From NCBI RefSeq assembly GCF_019492055.1, contig NZ_JAICBX010000002.1, positions 1,364,001 through 1,428,000 of the forward strand: a DNA stretch of 64,000 nucleotides. Reading direction: 5' to 3'. The DNA is from Flavimaribacter sediminis (GTDB taxonomy: Bacteria > Pseudomonadota > Alphaproteobacteria > Rhizobiales > Rhizobiaceae). The notes beneath the pieces were generated by a model. That model searched no databases, was not told where the DNA came from, and worked only from the letters and a program-made list of their open reading frames with translations. Shown in pieces: positions 33,283-41,121 of this stretch. Position 1 is the first letter of the stretch. Every line of letters starts with the position of its first letter. A program made the position numbers and the translations under genes.

Positions 33283-34269
33283 TCATTTCCGGGAAGCTAC
33301 GACGCGCTGTTCTATCGCGCCGAATATCGACGTTCCGCGCGCATCAAACATTTCGATACGAATGGCGTCTCCAGCCTGCATGAATGCGGTCTTGATCTCG
33401 CCCTCGTCAAGCAACTCGATCATGCGGCGCTCCTGAAGACATGAGGAGCCGACTGACCGGTAGTCCTCATTGGACACCGTTCCCGAACCGACGATTGTCC
33501 CGGCGGCGAGAGACCGGGTCATGGCGGCGTGAGCGATCAACTGGGAGAAGTCGAAGCTTAAATCGGTTCCGGCGTCGGGGCGCCCGAACTCTTCCCCGTT
33601 GAAGGTGGAGACGAGTGGCAGGGACACCTTCCCGCCATCCCATGCGGATCCGAGTTCATTGGGCGTCACGCAGACCGGAGAAAAGGCTGAAGCCGGCTTG
33701 GACTGAAAGAAGCCAAACCCCTTTTGCAGTTCCGGTTTCATGACATTGCGCAGCGAAATGTCGTTGCACAGCATAATCAGCTTGATGTGCCCCCTTGCTT
33801 GGTCCGCAGTCACCCCCGCAGGAACATCGTCAGTGACGACAGCGATTTCGGCCTCGAAATCGAGGCCCCAGTCCGGATCGCCCAGGCTGATGCCATCCGT
33901 GGGCGCCAGAAAGGCGTCAGAACCGCCCTGGTACAGCAACGGATCCTTCGCGGCGTTTGCAGGCAACTCGGCCCCGCGGGCCTTGCGAACAAGGCGCATG
34001 TGGCTGAGATAGGCGCTGCCGTCCGCCCACTGATAGGCGCGTGGAAGGGGAGACGAGAACAGGGTGGCATCGAATGGCTCGCCAGCAACTTCACGGCCGT
34101 CGAGTTGCTTAGCCAATGCTTCCAGGCGCGGCGCGATATCCGTCCAGTTGTCGAGCGCCTGCTGCATGGTCGCAGCAATGCCTTTCGCTTCGACAAAGCG
34201 GTCCAGATCGCGTGACACGATCACCAAAGCGCCGTCCCGTCCGCCTGCCTTCAATGACCCCAGTTTCAT
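33283..34269 (-). CDS. FAH-family hydrolase (fumarylacetoacetase-like)
   Basis: A 328-residue FAH-fold protein of the longer fumarylacetoacetate-hydrolase type. It begins MKLGSLKAGGRDGALVIVSR and has FSSPLPRAYQWADGSAYLSH, the metal-binding GLDFEAEIAVVTDDVP, MLCNDISLRNVM, and SVGSSCLQERRMIELLDEGE near the end. It probably hydrolyses the C-C bond or isomerises the product of the BphC-like dioxygenase encoded 18 bases upstream. It follows the dioxygenase and precedes the transporter ATPase in the operon. Confidence 0.87.
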   Translation of the reverse strand: MKLGSLKAGGRDGALVIVSRDLDRFVEAKGIAATMQQALDNWTDIAPRLEALAKQLDGREVAGEPFDATLFSSPLPRAYQWADGSAYLSHMRLVRKARGAELPANAAKDPLLYQGGSDAFLAPTDGISLGDPDWGLDFEAEIAVVTDDVPAGVTADQARGHIKLIMLCNDISLRNVMKPELQKGFGFFQSKPASAFSPVCVTPNELGSAWDGGKVSLPLVSTFNGEEFGRPDAGTDLSFDFSQLIAHAAMTRSLAAGTIVGSGTVSNEDYRSVGSSCLQERRMIELLDEGEIKTAFMQAGDAIRIEMFDARGTSIFGAIEQRVVASRK

Positions 34270-34287
34270 AACGTCTCCTTCAGAATG

Positions 34288-35277
34288 CTAGCTTTTTGCC
34301 GCTTTTGATTTGCTCGACAAAGCCCCGTACAGCCATGGGCAATCGATGACCGGCGGCGCGCGCAATCCATTTTGCGCGGCCTCCAGGCGCATATCCCGCA
34401 TGCGCTCGCGCGCATCGTCTGGCAGGTAGAGCCGCTCATGACCCCAGAAGCTGGGTCCGCAAGTGGTTTCGTGCGGGTTCCACGTGTCCGGATCGATGAT
34501 CCGTCCGCCCCATCCGCTCTCGATGAAAAATCCGGACGGCGTGTGCGCGTAGTAGGACGTCATGTAGTCATTGGTATGGCGTCCCAACGTATAGGCGATG
34601 CACTCGGGATCCATCTGCGCAAGATCATAGCCTTGCCCGACGTCATCGAGGTTGTCGAACTCCACCATGAAGTGATGAAAGCCCGTCTGCCCCGATCCCA
34701 CAAGCGCAAAGCTGTGATGACGTCCGTTGACATGGAAGAAATAGAGCGGATACGGGGTGAGCCCGTAGTCGGAAACGCGGAAATCAAGCAAGTCCCGATA
34801 AAAGCCGAGCATGCGGTCAGGATCGGTAACGTGCATCACCGCGTGACCCATGCCATACGGACCGGTCTTGAACCCCTGGATCGGTCGACCGGGCGCAAAC
34901 GGATCGTCGGCCAGCATCGGCCCGTGGAAAAGTTCGACCCTGTTGCCATCGGGATCGTCGAAACCGACAAGCTTGCTGACGAATCGCTTGTCGGCAAGCC
35001 CGGGCGAACCCCAGTCCACCGCCACGCCCGCTGCATCGAGCCGGGCAGCGTACATTTCAATGTCTTCGGGGCTGTCGACCTCCCAGCCGATAAAGGCCAA
35101 TGTCTCTCCAGGTTCATCGGTGACCAGCAAGCGCTGTTCGCGATTATCCATCCGAAAAGCCCGCGCCGAGCGACTGCGCTCAATGGATTGCATGCCAAGA
35201 ATCTTGCTGGCGAACTCGGTCCAGTCTGTCAGGCAGTCTGACCGGATGCCGATATATCCCAACGCATTGATCGCCAT
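34288..35277 (-). CDS. BphC-like type I extradiol dioxygenase
   Basis: A 329-residue dioxygenase of the 2,3-dihydroxybiphenyl 1,2-dioxygenase group (BphC, HsaC-like). All active-site residues are seen: His145 (MGHAVMHV), His202 (FHHFMVEF), Glu253 (FFIESGWG), with His187-188 (GRHHSFAL) and His234 (LGRHTNDYM). The C-terminal region DPDTWNPHETTCGPSFWGH is typical. It cleaves a bicyclic or long-chain-substituted catechol in this group. The ATG at 35277 follows AGGAGTTAGG, two bases after the stop of the FAD hydroxylase gene. With that enzyme it forms an ortho-hydroxylation and meta-cleavage pair. Confidence 0.9.
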   Translation of the reverse strand: MAINALGYIGIRSDCLTDWTEFASKILGMQSIERSRSARAFRMDNREQRLLVTDEPGETLAFIGWEVDSPEDIEMYAARLDAAGVAVDWGSPGLADKRFVSKLVGFDDPDGNRVELFHGPMLADDPFAPGRPIQGFKTGPYGMGHAVMHVTDPDRMLGFYRDLLDFRVSDYGLTPYPLYFFHVNGRHHSFALVGSGQTGFHHFMVEFDNLDDVGQGYDLAQMDPECIAYTLGRHTNDYMTSYYAHTPSGFFIESGWGGRIIDPDTWNPHETTCGPSFWGHERLYLPDDARERMRDMRLEAAQNGLRAPPVIDCPWLYGALSSKSKAAKS

Positions 35278-35279
35278 AC

Positions 35280-36812
35280 CTAACTCCTGCGAGCCACTGC
35301 GGTTCGGGAAGCGTCTTCGGGCAACAGCCACCCGTCGAGCATTTCGACGTCAAACGAACCCAGTCCTTCGGAAGAGGTCCATGCGACATGTCCGTCAGGC
35401 CGCAGGAATACGCAACCGAGTCCCGCAAGCGCAGGATGATCTGCGGGCCCGATCGTCCCGGCCAAGGCAATTTGCGGGTGTGGCGATGTCATGCGCGAAA
35501 CGTCAGCGCCGGTAAGGTCGAGCAGCACGAATTGTCCTTGAGTGGAGAGATCGAGGGCCGTTTCGTACTCGCCCGCCACCGGGATCGGGGGCATGCGCAG
35601 TCCGCTGACTGCGGATTCTACGCCACTCGAAGCATAGCGCGCACTCAACCCGCTCAAATCCTCGCACAGCATGCGATTGACATCGGGAAGCGGCAACAGT
35701 TTGTCGCGGAAATAGGTCTTGAGCGCATTCGCCTCTTCATCGAAGCGGAATTGCAGCGCGGTTTGCTGACGAATCATATCCAGCATGCGATGGATTTCCG
35801 GCAGGCGTTCTTCCTCGAAACTGTCCAGAAGCGCAGCCGGGCTTTGCCCGGTTGCAACTTTCCCAAGCTTCCAGCCGAGATTGAACGCGTCCTGAATGCA
35901 GAATTGCATGCCGATGCCCGAAGCCGGGTAGTGTACGCGCACGGATTCGCCGACCAGAAAGGCCCAGCCCACTCGCAGGCGCTCGGCGCAATACGTCGCG
36001 TCGCCGAACTGCGTGATCTGGTGGATGGAGGTGATGCCGTAATCGGTTCCGTGCACCCGCCGCAACATCTCCAGCGCGGCATCTGCGTCGGGCGGCGTGG
36101 GTCGTCCGTCATCCATGGTTTTTTTATCGATAACCACGAAACGCGTCAGGCCCTTGCGCAGCGGATACGCCATGCCCCAACCTATGTCGTTGAAAAACGA
36201 ATTCGTAGGATGATCGAAAGGCAGCTCGATATTCGCATCGACATTCACGGCAATACGCTGTGCTTCGTGACCTGGAAACGCCACGCCCAGGATATTTCGG
36301 ACAGAACTCTGCCGGCCATCCGCGCCCACCACATAGCGTGCGCGCAGACTTCCCGACACGCCATCGCCATCGATAAAGTCCACCGTCACGCCATCGGCGT
36401 CCTGCGTCAGGCCGGTTACCTCATGTTGCAGCCTGACATCGCCGCCGATCTCGGCAAGGCATTCGCCAAGCACCTTCTCGGTCTCGATCTGCGGCATCAT
36501 CACGACATAGGGGTACGGCGTGTCGAGCGCCGTATAGTTCAGCGGCTGCATCCCGCCCCAGACACCGAACCTTGATATCGGGTCACCTTGAATCTCGAAC
36601 GCCCGGTCGAGCAGTCGCTGCGCCACGCCACGCGAACGGAAGATTTCCAGAACCCTGGGATAAAGCGTTCCTGCGCGCGACCAGGTGGGGCCGCTTCTCT
36701 TTTCAAGATTTACGACCCGGGCGCCGGCCAGCACTGCTTCGTAGGCGCATACCAAGCCTGACGGCCCGGCGCCCACAACAACGATGTCGGCGTCATACTG
36801 CTGACGGTTCAT
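35280..36812 (-). CDS. FAD-dependent aromatic hydroxylase (class A flavoprotein monooxygenase)
   Basis: A 510-residue class A monooxygenase of the MhpA/PheA/RdmE type. The FAD motif GAGPSGLVCAYEA lies at about residues 15-27 and the DG motif is ARYVVGADGRQSSVR. The usual GDAAHxxPPxGGQGMN segment is changed to VGESVRVHYPASGIGM, replacing the conserved Asp by Glu and the His by Arg, while the downstream IQDAFNLGWKLG is normal. A thioredoxin-like C-terminal domain follows. GGGAGGAGG precedes the ATG at 36812. It starts the module B operon and should ortho-hydroxylate a phenol for the BphC-like enzyme. Confidence 0.87.
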   Translation of the reverse strand: MNRQQYDADIVVVGAGPSGLVCAYEAVLAGARVVNLEKRSGPTWSRAGTLYPRVLEIFRSRGVAQRLLDRAFEIQGDPISRFGVWGGMQPLNYTALDTPYPYVVMMPQIETEKVLGECLAEIGGDVRLQHEVTGLTQDADGVTVDFIDGDGVSGSLRARYVVGADGRQSSVRNILGVAFPGHEAQRIAVNVDANIELPFDHPTNSFFNDIGWGMAYPLRKGLTRFVVIDKKTMDDGRPTPPDADAALEMLRRVHGTDYGITSIHQITQFGDATYCAERLRVGWAFLVGESVRVHYPASGIGMQFCIQDAFNLGWKLGKVATGQSPAALLDSFEEERLPEIHRMLDMIRQQTALQFRFDEEANALKTYFRDKLLPLPDVNRMLCEDLSGLSARYASSGVESAVSGLRMPPIPVAGEYETALDLSTQGQFVLLDLTGADVSRMTSPHPQIALAGTIGPADHPALAGLGCVFLRPDGHVAWTSSEGLGSFDVEMLDGWLLPEDASRTAVARRS

Positions 36813-36911
36813 AGCGCCTCCTCCCATAATCTTGCTTCTTCGCAAGCTCCCGCTTCCCGTCATAGATTCCAACAATTGCTTTACCGGTCAAGCATTTTTT
36901 GGTAGCGCCTC

Positions 36912-36938
36912 ATCAAAGCGCTATTTCTGCGCTCTGAT
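36912..36938. promoter_or_regulatory. Inverted repeat between divergent module B units (possible MarR site)
   Basis: ATCAAAGCGC (36912-36921) and GCGCTCTGAT (36929-36938) form 10-bp arms with one mismatch around a 7-base spacer, within the 148-base divergent region. A reverse-strand TTGACC lies at about 36874-36879 with a weak -10 (AATCTA) 17 bases on. The size and position suit a MarR dimer, but binding is inference. Confidence 0.45.
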
Positions 36939-36960
36939 GGCGCGCGCAAGGGAGGAAGAC

Positions 36961-37887
36961 ATGTTGAGCGACAATGATTTGGCCTTTTACGCGGCGGTTG
37001 GACCAAAAATGGCGGCCCTGCAAGCCAACCTGTTCCACGACACAACGATGGCGGAGAACGCGCAGCGCTACCGCGCCATGATCGAAAGCCTGGATGAATT
37101 CAAGCACTCGCCGGAGTCGCCGTCGGTCCATGCCCTGCACGAGGGCGTTCAGATCACGCCTGAAATCACTGCCGACATCGCCATCCCGCACGGCAAAGGC
37201 CCCTTCCCCGTTATCCTGCACGTACACGGCAATGCGTTCATCGGCGGCGATCCCGCCTCGTTCCGGCGCACGACCTTGGATTTCGCGCATGCCGGTTTTG
37301 TCACCGTGATGCCCGATTACCGGCTGGCGCCGGAGCATCCCTTCCCAGCCGCCTTTGACGACATGATCGCCGCCGCCGAATGGTTGGCGCAGGGCATTGG
37401 CGAGTACCGGGGTGATCCCGGCCGCATGCTCATCACCGGGAATTCATCCGGCGCAGGGCTGGCCTTTGCAGTCGTGCGGGCGTTGCGCGAATATACGGGC
37501 CACCATGCTTTCCGGGCCGTGGCCGGATTCGATGGCCATTACGATCGCGCCGCCGAACCGAAGAGCTGGCTTCAGAACGCTTATCTTGGCGCGCAGGTCG
37601 AGAAATTGCTGGCCGACCCCCGCGTCAGTCCGAATGTTGGCCTCGAGCGACACATGTTGCCCCCCTGCCTTTTGACGACGGGTGCCGGCGATTTCGCCTG
37701 CCCCAATACGTTGGACTTCGCCCAGACGCTCACCAAAACCGGGGTCCGGTACGAGTTGCATGTCTTTGAAGGCGCCAGGCACGACGCCATGCGTTATCCG
37801 CACCTCGACGTGTCGCGGCGGATACTCGACACCTTCTTCTCCTTCGCGCGCGAAGTCCTCAACACCCCTGCGGAGACGGAAAAATGA
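36961..37887 (+). CDS. Alpha/beta hydrolase, HSL-type esterase
   Basis: A 308-residue alpha/beta hydrolase. The oxyanion motif is HVHGNAFIGGDP (normally HGGGF), the nucleophile is Ser in GNSSGAGLAF near residue 166, and the acid and base are in GAGDFACP and GARHDAM. PDYRLAPEHPFPAAFDD is a hallmark of the hormone-sensitive-lipase family. An upstream in-frame extension to 36832 has no ribosome site; the ATG at 36961 follows GGGAGGAAG. It overlaps the next hydrolase gene by four bases. It probably releases an aromatic alcohol or acid from an ester for the divergent module B operon. Confidence 0.87.
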   Translation: MLSDNDLAFYAAVGPKMAALQANLFHDTTMAENAQRYRAMIESLDEFKHSPESPSVHALHEGVQITPEITADIAIPHGKGPFPVILHVHGNAFIGGDPASFRRTTLDFAHAGFVTVMPDYRLAPEHPFPAAFDDMIAAAEWLAQGIGEYRGDPGRMLITGNSSGAGLAFAVVRALREYTGHHAFRAVAGFDGHYDRAAEPKSWLQNAYLGAQVEKLLADPRVSPNVGLERHMLPPCLLTTGAGDFACPNTLDFAQTLTKTGVRYELHVFEGARHDAMRYPHLDVSRRILDTFFSFAREVLNTPAETEK

Positions 37888-38999
37888 GCGGCAAATCCGT
37901 TTCACAATCCGCGCTGAAAGCTCTTTGCGATCGCGCTCAACGCGACATCGAAGTCGGACTCGAATGGGGCGGCGTGGAGGGCTGCTCCCTTGCGGTCGCC
38001 TACAGCGGCGAGATCCTACACGCCGAGGGCTTCGGCGCCGCGCGGGTCGACACCCCGATGCAAATCATGTCCCCCACCAAGACGATCCTCGATTCAGCTC
38101 TGTGGATTCTCATGCAGCGTGGACTTATCCGTCCCGAGGATTACGTCGGCGACCATGTGCCGGAGTTTGCAACGAACGGAAAGCAAGGCATCACGCTGGA
38201 AATGCTGCAAACCCACACTGCCGGGCTTGCATGGCAGCCCATTGACTTCCCGGACTGGGGAGACCGCGCCTATCGCCTCCAGAAATTCGCAGACTGGACG
38301 CCGGCCCGCGAACCCGGAATCGCCTATGAATACCATCCCGCCACGGCGAGTTGGGTATTGGCGGAGGTGATCGAGCGGGTATCCGGCGTCGACTATCGTA
38401 AATTCCTGCGTCGCGAAGTGCTTGAACCGCTCGGCATGGGAGACGTACACACCCTGAGCCTCGGCGAACCCGTCGACGCGCAAGCAGATTCGCTGCTGGC
38501 GAGCAACTACATGCAGGGATATGCGCCGGATCCGGCGCTGCGCCCGCCAATGCCCGGCGGTTTCGGAACCGTCGAGGGGCTGGCGATCGGCATGCCGGGC
38601 GCCGGCGCCGTCGGCACGAGCGCAGGCCTGGCCCTGCTCTATCAGGAGTTCCTGCACAATCGTTCGGGCCTGTGGGACGCCGGTGTGCTTGTGAACGCCC
38701 GTGAAGTCATTCGTCTGCAAAAGCCGGACAATTTCGGCCGGCCGATCTTGCGGACGCTGAGCTTCCTTCTGGCGGGAGACGCAAAAGAGCGCTATGGCGA
38801 GCGTGTATTCTTCGGCCAGCAGGTATCAGCGCGCGCGTTTGGCCATCAGGGCATGGGCGGACAGATTGCATGGGCCGACCCCGAAAGCGGCCTGAGCTTT
38901 GCGTATCTGACCAATTCCATCGTCTTCCCGCCGGGCGGATGCGACCATCCCCGGGCGCGCGAACTCTCGGCGCTCGCTTGCGCAGCGCTTGCGGCCTAG
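37884..38999 (+). CDS. Serine hydrolase of beta-lactamase/class C esterase family
   Basis: A 371-residue cytoplasmic serine hydrolase with no signal peptide. The nucleophile motif SPTK (SxxK) is near residues 62-65, the second motif is YEYHPA (YxN-like, altered) near 150, and HQGMGG near 317 stands for the KTG/HxG box. These features suit EstB/LovD-type esterases or acyltransferases rather than true lactamases. It overlaps the HSL esterase by ATGA, so the two hydrolases are made together and may act on ester or amide groups of one compound. Confidence 0.83.
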   Translation: MSGKSVSQSALKALCDRAQRDIEVGLEWGGVEGCSLAVAYSGEILHAEGFGAARVDTPMQIMSPTKTILDSALWILMQRGLIRPEDYVGDHVPEFATNGKQGITLEMLQTHTAGLAWQPIDFPDWGDRAYRLQKFADWTPAREPGIAYEYHPATASWVLAEVIERVSGVDYRKFLRREVLEPLGMGDVHTLSLGEPVDAQADSLLASNYMQGYAPDPALRPPMPGGFGTVEGLAIGMPGAGAVGTSAGLALLYQEFLHNRSGLWDAGVLVNAREVIRLQKPDNFGRPILRTLSFLLAGDAKERYGERVFFGQQVSARAFGHQGMGGQIAWADPESGLSFAYLTNSIVFPPGGCDHPRARELSALACAALAA

Positions 39000-39374
39000 A
39001 GCGAACCTGCAATCGCGCTCTACAAAACGGATCGAGCGCAACGACAAAAGTCGCTCCACGCACCGTCTTGCATTTGGTGGAATGGAAAGACTCTGTGCAT
39101 TCTTGCACATGTCCATTCGGGTCCTCCAAGCAAACTTGAAGTGTAGTAACTCCGGTCTCATTGCTCAGGTCCGAATGGGCAGCCTGTTGCACACTCACAT
39201 CTAGTGGCGGGCATTCAGGATATCTCAGACCAGCCTTCTCGGACCCTCAACGATTTCGCAGCCCTTCTCGGTCCCAAGCCAAAAAAGAACGCGTCAGGAG
39301 GGACGGATCGACTGAGGCGCCCTTCCAACAAAGGCAACCGACATCTACGCAATAGGATTGCAGTTAGTGCTTAC
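39000..39374. other. Intergenic stretch without recognisable gene
   Basis: This 375-base stretch between the serine hydrolase and IS6 copy 2 has no frame with a recognisable domain. A frame at 39204-39413 contains no family signature and runs into the IS. I see no terminator or tRNA. It may be remnant sequence from the IS insertion event. Confidence 0.4.
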
Positions 39375-39989
39375 GGATCTGTCGCAAACTCTTCGCTAAC
39401 CGGCGACCGATAATGCTCTCTCGATGTTTTCGGGAGCTTTCCCTGTTCAAAGGCCGCCATTTCGACCAGTCGGTCATCTTGCTGTGTGTACGCTGGCGCC
39501 TCGCCTACAATCTCAGCCTGCGTGATCTCGAAGAGATGATGGCCGAACGCGGTCTGAGCGTTGATCATACGACTGTGCACCGCTGGGTCGTACACTTTTC
39601 GCCGCAGTTGCTGGATTGTTTCCACCAACGCAAACGCGTCGTTACTGGCAAGTGGGATCTCGACGAGACTTGCATCAAGGTGCGCGGCCAATGGATGTAT
39701 CTTTGCCGCGCCATCGACAGTGTAGGCGATACGGTCGAGTTCTTCTTCAGCGAACGTCGTGACCTGTCGGCTGCAAAGCGTTTCCTTCGAAAGGCGTTTG
39801 CACGCCATGGCCGCCCCGATCGCATCACCATCGACGGCATCGAAATGGTCCACATGATGCGAAAGCGACAGGCGAGGTTTGTCTATAATCCTCGTCCTTC
39901 AATCGCTGACCAATTCGAAATCCCGGCCGCTTGATAGACAGCAATGACGCGTCCCATCGTGACCAAAAATTACGGTCAGCGACAGAGCA
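39375..39989 (+). mobile_element. IS6-family element, internally deleted, copy 2
   Basis: A 615-bp element with left end GGATCTGTCGCAAA (39375-39388) and right end near 39989. The right inverted repeat is damaged: CAGCGACAGAGC replaces TTTGCGACAGAGC. It has the same internal deletion as copy 1 and differs from it at roughly 17 positions by eye plus one single-base indel. It abuts the end of an AraC gene on its right. Confidence 0.85.
39413..39934 (+). pseudogene. IS6-family transposase, same in-frame deletion, copy 2
   Basis: The frame is open for 173 residues from ATG 39413, but the usual start codon position (before FKGRHFDQ) is CTG instead of ATG. The helix-turn-helix region is better preserved than in copy 1 (VDHTTVHRWVVHF). 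The DLDETCIKV and RPDRITIDG acids are present, and the frame jumps to GIEMVHMMRKR, so the third catalytic acid is lost. No active transposase can be made. Confidence 0.85.
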
Positions 39990-40983
39990 GACTTCGGCGG
40001 TATTCGCGGGGAGCCAGTCCGTATTTTTTCCGGAACGCGCGGCCGAAGTGACTTTGGTCGCTGAAACCCCAGGCATAGGCGATCTCGGCGATGGACCTGC
40101 CGCAATGGTCCGGCGAAACGAGGGCCTCGCGGGATTTTTTCAGTCGTTCAGCCAAAAGCCAGTTGCCGAAACTCACTCCATCCTCGGCGAAGAGGTTGTG
40201 GAGAGTGCGGACCGATATGCCGAACCGCCTGGCAAGGATTCCGGGCTTGAGGTCGTGATCTCCCAGCCTCGCGCCGACGGAGGACTTTATGGCGAACAAC
40301 AACGCCCGTTGTCTGATGCGACGGTCAGTGACAACGATAGCGCGGCGGGTAGCGGGCGCCTGGGCGAGAAGGCCCAGGAAACCCCTCATCAGGGCGTTCT
40401 CTTCTTCGATGCTACAGGCTCTTAACTCCTCAGCCAGACTGAAGACGTAACGGGAAAGCACGGCCCCCAGACCTCCAGCGCCCGAGACGAAAAGTCCAGG
40501 CAACAAGTTTTCTGCATCCTTGAGAGTTTCATTGGCGAGCGCGGTCGGGATCTCCAGCGACAATTGGTGGAAGTCGCCTCCGAACCCGAGTTCGTAGGGC
40601 CGAGAGGCGTCGACGATGGTGAAGTCACCGGGCGCCAGCACGGAATCCCGGCCTGACTGGCGCGTCAGACCCACGCCCCTCACCTGCAGATTGAGATAAT
40701 AGCAGGACCGGGACGAACGGCCGATTTCCCGCGTTCCGCGTACGACGTGTTGGGCTTGCGCCCGGACGTGGGCGACGCCGACCGCGCCATAGCGGGTCGC
40801 TTCGACTTCCCCGAAGAAAGGCTTGTTCGTCCCCATCGCATCGCACCGTTGCGGATTGAGGTGCACGAAAGCATCGCAAACGACCTCACGCCAGTATCCG
40901 AACTGGTCGCTCGTCGCCTGTTCTTCCGTTCGCCAAATCTGCTGCACTTGGCCTCCAGAAAGGGACTGTTTGCTTCGGATCAT
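39976..40983 (-). CDS. AraC-family regulator with C-terminus completed by IS6 end
   Basis: About 335 residues. The N-terminal half is an AraC-binding-like domain (QQIWRTEEQATSDQFGYWRE, with a FeaR/NahR-like cupin region), and the C-terminal half is an AraC double helix-turn-helix: LARRFGISVRTLHNLFAEDG and IAEIAYAWGFSDQSHFGRAF, then KKYGLAPREYRRS. The last residues LLCR and the stop codon come from the IS6 end, so the natural C-terminus is lost, but both helix-turn-helices are intact. The start is uncertain: ATG 40983 or ATG 41052. It is divergent from the nitronate monooxygenase gene. Confidence 0.8.
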   Translation of the reverse strand: MIRSKQSLSGGQVQQIWRTEEQATSDQFGYWREVVCDAFVHLNPQRCDAMGTNKPFFGEVEATRYGAVGVAHVRAQAQHVVRGTREIGRSSRSCYYLNLQVRGVGLTRQSGRDSVLAPGDFTIVDASRPYELGFGGDFHQLSLEIPTALANETLKDAENLLPGLFVSGAGGLGAVLSRYVFSLAEELRACSIEEENALMRGFLGLLAQAPATRRAIVVTDRRIRQRALLFAIKSSVGARLGDHDLKPGILARRFGISVRTLHNLFAEDGVSFGNWLLAERLKKSREALVSPDHCGRSIAEIAYAWGFSDQSHFGRAFRKKYGLAPREYRRSLLCR

Positions 40984-41121
40984 AGTAAAGGCGCCTGCGC
41001 AGTCATCAACGACGCGTTTCAGATTTTGCGCCCTCGGTCGAAAGAAATGCACGTTCGTTCAAGAATTGACCCGGCGCAACCGCAAGAGTTGCGGACATAT
41101 TAGCCGATAAAGGAGCCTTTC

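Larger units (their letters stand above)
3245..39989. mobile_element. Catabolic island flanked by directly repeated, deleted IS6-family copies
   Basis: Two IS6-family copies in the same orientation bound 36.7 kb of aromatic-catabolism and transport genes. The arrangement looks like an IS6-type pseudo-compound transposon. Neither bounding copy can encode an active transposase, and the 8-base sequences outside (3237-3244 and 39990-39997) do not match, so no target duplication supports a single transposition event. A third decayed copy at 28256-28527 lies between module A and module B and suggests stepwise assembly. Mobility as a unit is inference. Confidence 0.45.

Noticed and set aside
36832-36960. 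N-terminal extension of the HSL esterase
   Set aside because: It would run through the divergent promoter and inverted repeat; the ATG at 36961 has a strong ribosome site and fits the family length.
3237-39997. Eight-base target duplication around the IS6-bounded segment
   Set aside because: ACCACGTC on the left and GACTTCGG on the right do not match, nor do the flanks of each single copy.
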